A stretch of 64,000 nucleotides of DNA from Pararhizobium sp. A13 (GCF_040126305.1 NZ_CP149512.1:248001-312000), one strand, 5' to 3'; shown: positions 32,536 to 42,148, counted from the first letter of the stretch. The notes: generated from the letters alone by a model not told the origin. Program-made: numbers and translations.

Positions 32536-35202
32536 ATGGCACCGCTCTTTACGTCCGCGCTGGCAAATTGGGGCGATGCGCCGGCACTGCTTTTCCCAGA
32601 CCGCGACCCGATCACCTATCGGGAACTGGCAGATCGTGTCAGTCAGAAATTCACGGCGTTCGGCCCGCAGAAGATGCTGGTCGGCGTAGAAGCGTCGCAT
32701 TCGGAGCACGCAATCATCGGCTACCTCGCGGCCCTTCAATCCGGCCATGCCGTGGTCATGATTCCACCGACGGATCAGGTGCAGGGAGCTGTCGTAGAAG
32801 AGGCGTTTGCGCCCGATATCACCTGTCGCCAGGTCGATGGGCGCTGGAGGCCGATCAAGCCTTTCCGCAGCCGCGACCAGCACGGCGTTCCACCACATCC
32901 CGATCTGGCGCTGCTGCTGATGACATCCGGAAGCACTGGTCGCGCCAAGGCCGTGAGGCTTTCCGCCCGGAACCTCGACGCCAATGCGGCGTCGATAGCC
33001 CAATATCTCGGCCTGACGGCAACAGATCGCGGCTGCATGGCGCTACCTCTGCACTATTGCTACGGCTTGTCCGTTCTGCATTCCCATCTTTCGGTCGGTG
33101 CTAGCCTCTATTTCCCGAAACTGTCGATATCGGATCCGCAGTTCCACGATCGGCTGGAACAGTCCGGATGCACGAATTTTTCCGGCGTGCCCTATTCCTA
33201 CGAGCTTCTGGAGAGCATTGATTTCTGCAGCCGGCTCCCTTCATCCCTGCGCTTCATGACCGTCGCTGGCGGCCGCCTCTCGCCCGATATCATCCGCCGC
33301 TACAATCATCGTATGCGCGAAAGAGACGGCGCTTTTTTCGTAATGTATGGCCAAACGGAAGGCACTGCGCGGCTGGCCTATGTGCCACCGGATCGACTTG
33401 AGGGAAACGAGGACCGGATCGGGATCGCCGTTCCCGGCGGGACGCTGACGCTCGAGGACGAACAGGGAAGAACGATCTCCTCATCGGGACGGCTCGGCGA
33501 ACTCGTCTATCGCGGTCCCAATGTTATGATGGGGTATGCAAGTTCGCGCCGCGAACTGACGCATGGCCACGAGCTCGACTGCCTGAAAACGGGCGACCTC
33601 GCCGAGATGGACCATGAGGGACTGTTACGCATCTGCGGGCGTCTGAAGCGCATCTCGAAAATCGCTGGTCTGCGGATCAGCCATGATGCGATGGAGGCGG
33701 CGCTTGACAAACATGGTATTCGCGCGGCCGTCATCGGCGACGACCGCTCGATCCATGCCTATTGCGCCGGTCCTGCCGATGAACTTGAGGCAAAGCGCAT
33801 TCTGGTGGCTGCAAGCGGGCTCACCTTGCTGCAGGTCGGCGCCACGTCGCGGGCCAAGCTGCCACGCCTTTCATCGGGCAAGATCGACTATGGCCGGCTG
33901 ATGCAGCAATTTTCCGCGAGGAGCGCGGAACGCGAAAACCGGCAAGAAACCGTCCAGGAGGTCTTCGCTCAGCTCTTTTACCCGACCCGGGTCGGCCCGC
34001 GGGATAGTTTTCTGTCGTTGGGTGGGGATTCGCTGCGCTTTGTCCAGCTTTCGATCGCGCTGGAGCGCATCCTCGGTGAAGCGCCGCCGAATTGGGAAAG
34101 GCTTTCCGTTTCGGAACTGGCCGGCAGGGTCAAGCGCACCGAAACAGCGCCCAAACTGGAGGCCAGTCTTCTCATCCGCGCGCTCGCTATCCTCTTCGTC
34201 GTTGTCCAGCACGAGACGCTCTGGCCGATTCCGGGCGGTTCCGCCGCGATGATCCTGCTTGTCGGCTTCGGACTTGCCCGCTTTCAATGGCGGCCTGTTA
34301 TGGAGTTCGATATCGTTCGCCTGTTCCGCTCCGCGCTTCCGATCGTGATCCCCTACTATCTTATCGTCGCGGGCTACACGGTGGCGTGGGGTGAGGTGCC
34401 GTGGGCGTCCGTCGTCATGACCGGTAATTTCGGCTTCGCCGATCCGGAGCGACATTCCATGCTTCCCTACCTCTATTGGTTCATCGAAGCTTACTGCCAG
34501 ATGCTTCTGCTGTTTGCGGGTTTCTTTGCCCTTCCACCCGTTCGAAAGATGGCCGCATGGTCACCCTTCTCGGCGGGACTGGTGCTGCTGGGCGTCGCGC
34601 TGCTTGCCCGCTTGATCCTTCCCGATCTCTGGCAAATTGGAAACCGGCAGATTTTCACATTGCCGTGGATGCTCTATCTCGCCGCCATCGGCTTTCTGGC
34701 GGCTTTCGCGGATACCATCGCGAAGCGACTGTTGCTGATGGCGGCGGGCATGGTTGTCTTCAGCTTCTTTGCGTTCTACGAAAGCGTCTGGATCGGCACC
34801 CGGGTCAAATATTTCCTGCAAATCCCTGTCCTGGCCCTGCTTTTGTTCCTTCCGAGGCCATCGGTGCCGCGAGGGCTGAAAGCGCTCGTCCTGCCGATTT
34901 CTGCCGCGAGTTTTCACATCTACCTCCTCCACCGTTTCATGCCGGAACTGCTTCTTCTTCCGCTCTCCGGGAAAATCCCGGCGCCTGCTTTTTCCATGCT
35001 CGCCATTGTCGGAGGCGTGGCTTTGGGGGTCATCGCATGGTGGGCGCAGAAGCAGGTCTTGTCGTTCCTCTCCAAACACCGCGATCTCCCGTTCGGGATG
35101 ACGGGCGCTGCACTTCGCCGGCACTGCCCCGCCGCAGTCGATTTCGCCAAACGGATCAGCATGCCGACGGCCGCGCCGTGTGGCGGCCGTCGAGATAGAT
35201 GA
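32536..35202 (+). CDS. Adenylation-carrier protein-acyltransferase-3 fusion enzyme
   Basis: An 888-residue fusion. Residues 1-460 form an ANL adenylation domain: TSGSTG from Thr130, VMYGQTEGTAR, GELVYRGPNVMMGY, LKTGDLAEMD, RLKRISKIAGLRI and the core Lys449 in LSSGKID. Residues ~470-530 form a carrier protein with the phosphopantetheine Ser499 in GGDSLRF. From ~540 a membrane domain of about ten helices starts RALAILFVVVQHE, with His559 placed like the catalytic His of acyltransferase-3 proteins. It likely activates an amino or acyl acid, tethers it and transfers it to an acceptor at the membrane. The product is unknown. Neighbouring iron uptake hints at a chelator. Confidence 0.82.
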   Translation: MAPLFTSALANWGDAPALLFPDRDPITYRELADRVSQKFTAFGPQKMLVGVEASHSEHAIIGYLAALQSGHAVVMIPPTDQVQGAVVEEAFAPDITCRQVDGRWRPIKPFRSRDQHGVPPHPDLALLLMTSGSTGRAKAVRLSARNLDANAASIAQYLGLTATDRGCMALPLHYCYGLSVLHSHLSVGASLYFPKLSISDPQFHDRLEQSGCTNFSGVPYSYELLESIDFCSRLPSSLRFMTVAGGRLSPDIIRRYNHRMRERDGAFFVMYGQTEGTARLAYVPPDRLEGNEDRIGIAVPGGTLTLEDEQGRTISSSGRLGELVYRGPNVMMGYASSRRELTHGHELDCLKTGDLAEMDHEGLLRICGRLKRISKIAGLRISHDAMEAALDKHGIRAAVIGDDRSIHAYCAGPADELEAKRILVAASGLTLLQVGATSRAKLPRLSSGKIDYGRLMQQFSARSAERENRQETVQEVFAQLFYPTRVGPRDSFLSLGGDSLRFVQLSIALERILGEAPPNWERLSVSELAGRVKRTETAPKLEASLLIRALAILFVVVQHETLWPIPGGSAAMILLVGFGLARFQWRPVMEFDIVRLFRSALPIVIPYYLIVAGYTVAWGEVPWASVVMTGNFGFADPERHSMLPYLYWFIEAYCQMLLLFAGFFALPPVRKMAAWSPFSAGLVLLGVALLARLILPDLWQIGNRQIFTLPWMLYLAAIGFLAAFADTIAKRLLLMAAGMVVFSFFAFYESVWIGTRVKYFLQIPVLALLLFLPRPSVPRGLKALVLPISAASFHIYLLHRFMPELLLLPLSGKIPAPAFSMLAIVGGVALGVIAWWAQKQVLSFLSKHRDLPFGMTGAALRRHCPAAVDFAKRISMPTAAPCGGRRDR

Positions 35203-36370
35203 GCAAAGCGAAGCCCAGCATGCCGGCAAATGCACCGAGCAGCGACGTTCCGGAATAGTCGCTGAACCGGGTCCCAAGCGCAAACAGGATGGCACTAAGC
35301 CCGCCGCTTAGGAACAGGTTGACCGAAATAAGCGAGCTTCCAAGACCGGGACGATCGGCGATCAGGTCTTGGATGTAGGTTATCGGAATGCTGATCAGCG
35401 CCGCGGCAGCGAAAGCGCTGAGCGGCGTCAGGGCATAGATCTGCCAGGGCGCGGAGGAAAAGGCGAGCAACGCCAGATAGGCCGCATAGAGCACCGTGCC
35501 GGCCGCAAGCGCCGTTACCGGGTGCAGGTGAAGCTGGATGCGCGCCCAGACGAAGATGAAGACGACTTCGAGGAAAGCGACGATCCCGACGATGGCACCG
35601 ATATCGGTGACCCTGCCACCGGCGGTACCGGTTATGATCAGCGGCTGGACCGCCGCGTTGACATGCAGCGTCGAGGTGATCAGCGAGACAGCCATCAGCC
35701 GCGCAAACACCTTGGGCGAGAGAACTTCGGCGAAGGAGGCGAGATAGGAGTGACGATGGCTGATCTGTGCAGGAGGTCCGGCGGCGGCCGGCAGTTTGAC
35801 GAAGACCAGCGCCAGGTTGACGATGCAGCCGAGGCAGGCGAGAAGATAGGCGGGCAACATGCTGCCGCTTCCCGTCAGTACGAGTGCAACAAGGCCGGGC
35901 ACAAGCACCCAGGCAACTGAAATCGCCGCGCGAACCCCGGAATTGATCGCGGCGGCATCACGCCCGCCCGAGGCATTGGCGATCGCGCGGACATTGGCAA
36001 ACAGCAGCGATGTCGTCGAATTGTAGACCGGCAGCAGGACCAGTGTGCAGAACACGAAACTGGCCGGTACCGGCACGGCATAGACCAGGCCATAACCGAC
36101 AACGCCGAACACCATCACGGTCATCAGCAATATCCGGTAGTTGCCGATGCGGTCGGCAAGCACGCCAACCCAGAGGCTTGCGGCAACGTTGACGGCAGCC
36201 GCGGCGAATATCAGGATCGAATAGAAGGCATCGCTCAGCCCCAGCTCGGTGATGCCGATGACCGACTGATAGGGCGACGTCGCAGCACCCGTGAATCCAA
36301 ACAGGAAGATCGCGATCATGCTCAGCCTGACCACAGGGTGGCGGAAGGCGATCAACAGCGTGGAGGTCAT
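35156..36370 (-). CDS. MFS transporter (sugar-efflux/SetA-like)
   Basis: A 404-residue 12-helix major facilitator protein. It has the loop 2-3 motif GVLADRIGNYRILL near residue 65 and a general resemblance to sugar-efflux permeases. It is the last gene of the leftward hexosaminidase/MlrC operon, 70 bp after mlrC, so it may carry the sugar or peptide handled there. Its 3' end overlaps the convergent fusion gene by 47 bp. ATG 36370 gives the natural MTSTLLIAFRHP start; upstream extension lacks membrane character. Direction of transport cannot be told. Confidence 0.82.
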   Translation of the reverse strand: MTSTLLIAFRHPVVRLSMIAIFLFGFTGAATSPYQSVIGITELGLSDAFYSILIFAAAAVNVAASLWVGVLADRIGNYRILLMTVMVFGVVGYGLVYAVPVPASFVFCTLVLLPVYNSTTSLLFANVRAIANASGGRDAAAINSGVRAAISVAWVLVPGLVALVLTGSGSMLPAYLLACLGCIVNLALVFVKLPAAAGPPAQISHRHSYLASFAEVLSPKVFARLMAVSLITSTLHVNAAVQPLIITGTAGGRVTDIGAIVGIVAFLEVVFIFVWARIQLHLHPVTALAAGTVLYAAYLALLAFSSAPWQIYALTPLSAFAAAALISIPITYIQDLIADRPGLGSSLISVNLFLSGGLSAILFALGTRFSDYSGTSLLGAFAGMLGFALLIYLDGRHTARPSAC

Positions 36371-36440
36371 GATGAAGGTACCAGGAGAGAGATCAATGGC
36401 CCGGGAATTGACGGGATCGTGCGGATATCGGATTGCGTGA

Positions 36441-37907
36441 CTATCGTTCGGCTCGGTCCGCCGAATCTGCCAAAGCGTCCCAACGCGCTGAAAGTCTGGC
36501 CTGCGGCTTAAATTCAAAATTCCGGTCGAAGGGAAAGACCGGCCTCACCCTTCGGTTGCTCGCGAGATTGGCGATGTCCTGATTGACGACGCCATCGGTC
36601 AACGCCATCAGGTTCGGATTGGCGATCGGCGCCAGTTCCGGCGACAGATAGCCGGACTTCACCACCAAGAGCTGCACGGCCTTCGGATCGAGCCCGAGCC
36701 GCTGGAAGTCCTGAATATTATGATAGGGGCGGCGGCGCGCTGAAAGCACGATCTCGATGCCACCGACGCGCACCAAAGCTTGGCGTTCGGCCGGAGACGC
36801 CTGATCATCAAGGCGAACGACGATTGCCGTGACGTCAGCCGGAAGGCTTGCCGGATCGAGGCCGCCGCCGAGACGAAGGGCGACCGTCGCTCCCTCGCCC
36901 GCGGCAAAGCAGGCTTCGACGGCAGGCCGATCGGTGATGCCGGCGATGAGAGCGCCGTGCCAGTTACGGGCAAGAAGCGCGCGCAACACATCAGCGCGGT
37001 CGCCGACGCCACCGCCGGTCGGATTGTCGGCGGAATCGGCAAGAATGACCGGAGATGTGGTCGCCTTCTCGGCGATGTCGAGCATCTCTTCCAGCGGCCC
37101 GGTCTGCGGGCCGAAGCCGAAACTCTTTCGGGCATCCCAGTATTGGAGGGCGATCTCCTCGGCGGCCTTCAGCGCACTGGTCTTGTCCACGCCAGTGACA
37201 ACCGCACAGGCCGTTGCCCGTGGCTCATCGGCCCAGACATAGCCGATCATGAGGTTGGCATCGAGGACGCCGGGTTTCGCGTCGAAAGACGAAAGCCCGA
37301 GATAGATCGACTTTGCCGGCTCGTCCTCGGTCGAGGTGCATTCGCCTGGCAGCAGGACGGGCACCTTGGCCCAGGCGACACCCGGGCGCCGGCCGGTGCG
37401 CAGCGTCTCGACCAACATCGACCAGGCGCGCACCATGGTCTCGCGGACATCGATATGCGGCGCGGTGCGATAGGCCGCGAAGATATCGAGCTGATCGATG
37501 ATCCTCTGGCTGACATTGCCGTGCAGGTCATAACTCGCAGCGACCGGGCAATCGGGGCCGACAATCCCGCGCGCGGCGGAAATCCAGTCGCCCTCGGCAT
37601 CGTCCATGCCCTCGACGTTCATCGCGCCATGCATCGCCAGGTAGAGACCGTCGATCGGCAGGGCCGCCTCAAGCTTTGCAAGGAACTCGGCCTTGAAGGT
37701 CTCGTAGGCCTGTCGCGACACTGGTCCCCCAGGTATCGCGCGGGCGTGCAGCAGAGGCACATGCTCGATGCCGTCGGCATTGAGAAAGTTGAAATATTCG
37801 GCGCCGAGCAAATCGGCATCGCGAAGTACACGAAAATCCTCGATTGCCATCAGGACAGGCGAATAGGTACTGCACTCGGTATGGATACCACCGACGGCTA
37901 TGCGCAT
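36441..37907 (-). CDS. M81 family metallopeptidase (MlrC-like), copy 1
   Basis: A 488-residue protein of the MlrC (microcystinase C) family. It begins MRIAVGGIHTECSTYSP and has the DLYLAMHGAM-type segment (LYLAMHGAMN), putative Zn ligands Asp and His in YDLHGNV, and His in PHIDVRET. The C-terminal MlrC half has ADSADNPTGGGVGD. MlrC of sphingomonads cleaves linearised microcystin; most family members have unknown substrates. ATG 37907 follows GAGGAAA by five bases. It lies 22 bp after the GH20 gene. A second, diverged copy sits at 42679-44154 on the other strand. Confidence 0.9.
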   Translation of the reverse strand: MRIAVGGIHTECSTYSPVLMAIEDFRVLRDADLLGAEYFNFLNADGIEHVPLLHARAIPGGPVSRQAYETFKAEFLAKLEAALPIDGLYLAMHGAMNVEGMDDAEGDWISAARGIVGPDCPVAASYDLHGNVSQRIIDQLDIFAAYRTAPHIDVRETMVRAWSMLVETLRTGRRPGVAWAKVPVLLPGECTSTEDEPAKSIYLGLSSFDAKPGVLDANLMIGYVWADEPRATACAVVTGVDKTSALKAAEEIALQYWDARKSFGFGPQTGPLEEMLDIAEKATTSPVILADSADNPTGGGVGDRADVLRALLARNWHGALIAGITDRPAVEACFAAGEGATVALRLGGGLDPASLPADVTAIVVRLDDQASPAERQALVRVGGIEIVLSARRRPYHNIQDFQRLGLDPKAVQLLVVKSGYLSPELAPIANPNLMALTDGVVNQDIANLASNRRVRPVFPFDRNFEFKPQARLSARWDALADSADRAER

Positions 37908-37929
37908 GGCTTTCCTCACAGTTCGGACC

Positions 37930-39849
37930 TCATAGTTTCGGGCTGAGACCGACGATTGCCGCGAAGCGCGGCCAGTTCTTCTCGCTCTTCGGCGTCCACG
38001 CCGCCTCGGCGATGGCCGGCAGGCGCGGAAAGACGAGGCGGTTGAAATAGCCGCGCGAGAGGAAATGCTCCGACCAAATGCAGGCCTGCACGCCCTTCAG
38101 CCGATGTTTCAGCTCCTCCGGAAAATCGCCCTCGGCCTCGTAGTCATAGGTGTGTGCGGGTGGCACGGTACCGGCCCAGCTTGCGCCCGGCTCCTGCCAT
38201 TCCTCTGCCTGCACCATGTCGAGATAATAGGCCTGGCCGGGCGTCATCACGACTTCATAGCCTTCGCGGGCAAGCTCGATGCCGACCTCCGGCGTTTGCC
38301 AGGCCATCAGCAGCGTACCTTGCGCCTCGACGCCGCCGCCATGGGCAACCTCGTTCCAGCCGGCGAGCTTCCTGTCGCGCCTGCTCAGCATGTCTTTTAC
38401 CTGTTTAAGGAAATAGGACTGCAGTCCGAAGGTGCCGGAAATGCCCTCGCGTTCCATCAACGTCCTTGCCAGCGGCGAGGCGAGCCACGCGCCGTCCGGC
38501 ACCTCGTCGCCGCCGACATGGATGTAGGCGGACGGGAAAAGCTCGACCATTTCATCGAAGACCTTTTCCAGGAATTCGTAGCTGAACGGCACGGCCGGAT
38601 TGAGCGCGTTGTTGGCGTACCCCTGGACCGAATGATAGCTTTCCGGGGCCTCCTGACCGTCGGAAAGGTCGCGCAGCGCGACAAGCGTCGCCGCGTTGTG
38701 GCCGGGAATATCGATCTCCGGCACGATCTCGATATGCAGTGCTGACGCATGGCCAACGAGCCTGCGGACATCATCCTGGCTGTAGAAGCCTCCCACAGGC
38801 TCGGCGCCATTGCCGAGTTGTGGCAGAAGCGGTCCATCCGGGCCACGTCGGACGCCGACCGTGGTGAGCTGCGGATAGGCCTTGATCTCCAGCCGCCATG
38901 CCTCGTCGTCTGTCAGGTGCCAGTGGAAGATGTTGAGTTTCAGCCAGGCGAGGATATCGATCAGCCGCGAGAGATCGCTGAGCGGATAGAACTGCCGCGA
39001 CACGTCGAGATGGCAGCCGCGCCAGCTGTAGCGCGGCGCGTCGGAGACGGTGCCACGGATCGGAAACCGGAATTTCGCGGGCTCCCGGCGTGCGCCATTC
39101 AGAAGCTGTGCCAGGCTCGTCAGACCGTATTGACGGCCGGCTGTGCCACCGAATCTCAGGCTGACGTCGTTTGCTGAGAAGGAAAGCTCGTAGCCCTCCG
39201 GCGCGAGTGCTGCGTCCGGTTCGAGATGCAGCGCCCTGCCCTGGCTGTTTGGCGTCAGGCTGAACGGTACATGATCCGCCTCAAACAGACGCCGGAAGAG
39301 TGCAAGCACTGTGTCGACAGCCCTGAGATCCTCCAGCGATGCGCCCGCGGCGGGATACAGGCAGACCGGAAAGCCTTCCCCGGCTTCCGCGTCGATCCGG
39401 CGCGGCCAGGGTTGCAGAGCAAACGGCAGATCGAGTTTTCCTTCCGGCAGCAGCACCGGTGGTGGCTCGCTGACGCGGCCTTCGAGAAGCAGATCGGACA
39501 CGGCAACCGCCGCATGGCTGCCATCGCCCAGCGTCAGATAGGCGGACTTCGCACCGTCGGTACAATGCACCGCCTTGCGGTGCAGGCCGCTGACCGAAAA
39601 TGCCCAGGATGCGCCGGGGGCCAGCACGAAACCGGCCGGCGGGGCGAATTCGTGGTAGTTGGCGTCCCGCTTTACGAACGTTGCATTCTCGCACGCCTTC
39701 TGGTCGATGACCCGCGTCAGCGATGTATAGACGATCGTGAAATTCTCCACCGGGCGGTCGCAGAGATTGAACAGGCTGAAAGTAAAGCGGCCATGCGGAC
39801 CACCATCCGGTTGCCACGCACTTTCGAGACGATAGGGCGCCGATTGCAT
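37930..39849 (-). CDS. GH20 beta-N-acetylhexosaminidase, cytoplasmic
   Basis: A 639-residue glycoside hydrolase family 20 protein. A beta-rich N-terminal domain (~1-130) precedes a GH20b-like domain. The TIM barrel then begins near residue 265 (YSWRGCHLDVSRQFYPL), and the catalytic Asp-Glu pair is at about residues 448-449 in HVGGDEVPDGAW. HWHLTDDEAWR is also present. It removes terminal beta-linked GlcNAc or GalNAc. There is no signal peptide, so imported substrates are cleaved in the cytosol. ATG 39849 begins MQSAPYRLES. It is part of the operon with an SDR, RpiR regulator and MlrC protein. Confidence 0.93.
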   Translation of the reverse strand: MQSAPYRLESAWQPDGGPHGRFTFSLFNLCDRPVENFTIVYTSLTRVIDQKACENATFVKRDANYHEFAPPAGFVLAPGASWAFSVSGLHRKAVHCTDGAKSAYLTLGDGSHAAVAVSDLLLEGRVSEPPPVLLPEGKLDLPFALQPWPRRIDAEAGEGFPVCLYPAAGASLEDLRAVDTVLALFRRLFEADHVPFSLTPNSQGRALHLEPDAALAPEGYELSFSANDVSLRFGGTAGRQYGLTSLAQLLNGARREPAKFRFPIRGTVSDAPRYSWRGCHLDVSRQFYPLSDLSRLIDILAWLKLNIFHWHLTDDEAWRLEIKAYPQLTTVGVRRGPDGPLLPQLGNGAEPVGGFYSQDDVRRLVGHASALHIEIVPEIDIPGHNAATLVALRDLSDGQEAPESYHSVQGYANNALNPAVPFSYEFLEKVFDEMVELFPSAYIHVGGDEVPDGAWLASPLARTLMEREGISGTFGLQSYFLKQVKDMLSRRDRKLAGWNEVAHGGGVEAQGTLLMAWQTPEVGIELAREGYEVVMTPGQAYYLDMVQAEEWQEPGASWAGTVPPAHTYDYEAEGDFPEELKHRLKGVQACIWSEHFLSRGYFNRLVFPRLPAIAEAAWTPKSEKNWPRFAAIVGLSPKL

Positions 39850-39866
39850 GTCTGTTCCTCTTATTC

Positions 39867-40643
39867 TTAGTAGTGGTCCGATTGGGAGAAGGTACGGGCG
39901 AGTTCGGCCTGGCCGGCCGTCAGGCCGCAATCGACCGGCAGGCAGGCGCCGGTGATGGCGGCGGCAAGTGGGCTGGCAAGAAAGCCGACGGCATTGGCGA
40001 CATCTTCCGGAATGGCGATCCGCTGCAGCGGATACCAGCGCCTCGCGTCGTCGAAGACATTCGGATTGGCAGCGGCGCGATCCTCCCAGGCCTGGGTGCG
40101 GACCGTTCCGGGCGAGACGGCATTGGCCCGGATGCCGAACTTGCCATATTCGACGGCGATCAGTTTCGTCAGGTGCAGCAGGCCGGCCTTTGCGGCGCTA
40201 TAGGCCGGATGGCCGAAGACATGGGTGCCGTTGACCGAGGCGATGTTGACGACCGAGCCCTTCGTCGCCTTCAGCGCTTCTTCCACAGCGCGAAAGCAGA
40301 CGAAGGCAGCCTCCAGATTAAGCACGCTGTCCATGCGCCAGATTTCGGGCGTGGTATCGTGAAGACTGACCGCGCGGGCCGCGCCGGCATTGTTGACGAG
40401 GGTTCGCACCATTCCCAGCGCCGCGGCACGCCGCGCCATATCGGCGACATTTGCCGGATCGGTGATGTCACAGGCAAAGGCGACGAACTGACCGGGGGGG
40501 CCGAGGCTGGCTGCTGCCCTCTCGGCCGCAGCGCCGTCGAGATCGGGCATCAGCACGATATCATGGTCTTCGCCCAGACGGCGGGCGATCGCCCTACCGA
40601 TGTCGCCAGCGGCCCCCGTTACGATCGCGACAGATGAAGTCAT
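39867..40643 (-). CDS. SDR-family oxidoreductase
   Basis: A 258-residue classical SDR with TGAAGDIGRAIA, NNAGAA, Ser in NIASVNG and YSAAK as catalytic pair, and a C-terminal LASPLAAAITGACLPVDCG. The residue after beta-2 is Asp (MPDLDG), which suggests NAD. ATG 40643 has GGGAACC upstream; the longer frame overlaps the RpiR gene and is rejected. It lies 17 bp before the GH20 gene and 28 bp after RpiR. It probably oxidises a sugar or sugar acid from the glycoside; this is inference. Confidence 0.87.
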   Translation of the reverse strand: MTSSVAIVTGAAGDIGRAIARRLGEDHDIVLMPDLDGAAAERAAASLGPPGQFVAFACDITDPANVADMARRAAALGMVRTLVNNAGAARAVSLHDTTPEIWRMDSVLNLEAAFVCFRAVEEALKATKGSVVNIASVNGTHVFGHPAYSAAKAGLLHLTKLIAVEYGKFGIRANAVSPGTVRTQAWEDRAAANPNVFDDARRWYPLQRIAIPEDVANAVGFLASPLAAAITGACLPVDCGLTAGQAELARTFSQSDHY

Positions 40644-40671
40644 GCCGGTTCCCTTCTGACCATATCGTTTG

Positions 40672-41535
40672 CTAATCCCCGAGAAGCTGGCGGTCGTCGC
40701 CGTCACGATGGGCGACCAGTTGCTGCTTGATGCGTCGCAGCGTCACTGTCGCCTGCGGCTGGATGTGGTAGGCGACAAGGCTCGCGATGATATCGACCAG
40801 CGCAAGGTAAGCGATGCGGGTCGATGTCGGCCGATAGATATTGTTGCCCTCCGGCAAATCGACCGAAACGGTGATATCGGCTGCGCGGGCAACCGGACTG
40901 CCGCTCTGCGTCAGCGCGATGGTCGTTACTTTCTGGTCGCGCGCCAGCGAGAAGGAGCGGACGAGTTCGGCGTTGCGGCCGGAAAACGAGGAGCCGATGA
41001 GCACGTCCGTCGGTCTGGCGGCGGCGGCCATCATCAATTGCATGCTGTGATCGGAGCTCGCCGTCACCCGCAGCCCCAGACGAAAGAGACGGTTCTGCAT
41101 TTCGCTGGCAATCATCGACGAATTGCCGCCGGAGCCGAACGCATAAATCATATCTGCCGCGGCGAGCCGCTCGGTGGCCCGTTCGATCGCCGCAAGGTCG
41201 AGATTGCGGTGCAGCAGGAAAAGCGCGTTCTGCGCCTTGGTGACGATATCCTGGGCCACGTCGGCAGGCTCCCGGCTCTTCGGCTCCGGCTTGAGATAGC
41301 GCATGCCGACATAGGCGGTGCGCGCCAGCTGAACCTTGAAATCGGAAAAGCTCTCGCAGCCGAGGCGGCGGCAAAAGCGGGTGACGGTCGGCGGCGAGAC
41401 ATCTGCCTTGCCCGCGAGCTCGATGATCGAGGCATTCACGGCAAACTCAAAATCGGTGAGCAGGATCTCTGCGATGCGGCTTTCGGCTTGCGAGAGCTTG
41501 CCTTTCTCTTCCTGAAGCGTGGAGAAAATATCCAT
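40672..41535 (-). CDS. RpiR/MurR-family transcriptional regulator
   Basis: A 287-residue regulator. The N-terminal HTH_6 domain covers ~1-75 (SQAESRIAEILL, VSPPTVTRFCRRLGC) and a SIS phosphosugar-binding domain ~120-250 (AFGSGGNSSMIA, IGSSFSGRNAEL). RpiR proteins sense sugar phosphates, and MurR senses MurNAc-6-phosphate. The setting beside a hexosaminidase agrees with an amino-sugar signal. Candidate operators TGAAA-N4/5-TTTCA lie at 42135-42148 and 49786-49800, upstream of both arms of the locus. It is the second gene of the leftward operon after the Rid gene. Confidence 0.92.
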   Translation of the reverse strand: MDIFSTLQEEKGKLSQAESRIAEILLTDFEFAVNASIIELAGKADVSPPTVTRFCRRLGCESFSDFKVQLARTAYVGMRYLKPEPKSREPADVAQDIVTKAQNALFLLHRNLDLAAIERATERLAAADMIYAFGSGGNSSMIASEMQNRLFRLGLRVTASSDHSMQLMMAAAARPTDVLIGSSFSGRNAELVRSFSLARDQKVTTIALTQSGSPVARAADITVSVDLPEGNNIYRPTSTRIAYLALVDIIASLVAYHIQPQATVTLRRIKQQLVAHRDGDDRQLLGD

Positions 41536-41660
41536 TTAGAGTGCACCTTTCATGAGATCGCGAGCCCGCTTGAGGAGGCTCCCTGCAACCGCTGCAATGC
41601 TGCGATCCGGCACACGATTCTCACCTTATGTCCACCCTATTCCCGGCGCTTACCTCTGCC

Positions 41661-42050
41661 TCACGCAGTCTTTTCCTTGTAGGCGACGCAATCGATCTCT
41701 AACTTGCAATCGACCATCATCGACGCCTGTACGCAGGCACGGGCGGGCGGATGCTCGCCGAAATAGTCCTGATAGATCTTGTTGAAGGTCCAGAAGTCGC
41801 GCGGGTCGTCGAGCCAGACGCCGCAGCGGACGATATGCTCGGGGCCGTAGCCGGCTTCAGCCAAAATCGCCAGCAGGTTGGCGATCGTCTTGTGGGTCTG
41901 CGGGATGATGCCGCCCTCGATGATCTCGCCGTCTTCCATTGCAACCTGGCCGGAAACATGGAGCCAACCATTCGCCTCTACCGCGCGGGCGAACGGCAGC
42001 GACTTGCCGCCAGCGCCGGTCTGTTCGGCGCCGTAACGTTTGATGGGCAT
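41661..42050 (-). CDS. RidA-family (YjgF/YER057c/UK114) protein
   Basis: A 129-residue Rid protein. It has HVSGQVA, the QTHKTIANLLAILAEAGYG helix and the conserved Arg in PPARACVQA, followed by Glu in LEIDCVAY. The Arg is the key residue of deaminating Rid enzymes, which hydrolyse reactive imines or enamines to ketones. That points to a pathway with a 2-aminoacrylate-like or other imine intermediate. ATG 42050 begins MPIKRYGAEQ; 27 upstream residues are rejected because they run through the promoter. First gene of the leftward operon. The 125-bp gap to RpiR shows nothing else. Confidence 0.9.
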   Translation of the reverse strand: MPIKRYGAEQTGAGGKSLPFARAVEANGWLHVSGQVAMEDGEIIEGGIIPQTHKTIANLLAILAEAGYGPEHIVRCGVWLDDPRDFWTFNKIYQDYFGEHPPARACVQASMMVDCKLEIDCVAYKEKTA

Positions 42051-42134
42051 TCCGTTATCCTTGCAAATTATTTTCTTGATCCGTTGACAAATGACCATAG
42101 AAAGCGGAATTTGACCAGAGAAAAACGTCATTTA

Positions 42135-42148
42135 TGAAAAGAATTTCA
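42135..42148. promoter_or_regulatory. Candidate RpiR operator in divergent control region
   Basis: TGAAA (42135-42139), AGAA and TTTCA (42144-42148) form an inverted repeat between the Rid gene and the divergent NTF2-like gene. The same arms recur at 49786-49800 in front of the sugar ABC operon. RpiR regulators often bind GAAA/TTTC-armed palindromes. Confidence 0.55.

Noticed and set aside
35156..36370. MFS protein as exporter for the product of the adenylation-acyltransferase gene
   Set aside because: First considered because the genes touch at their 3' ends. The MFS gene is transcribed the other way and lies at the end of the hexosaminidase/MlrC operon, so its partner is more likely there.
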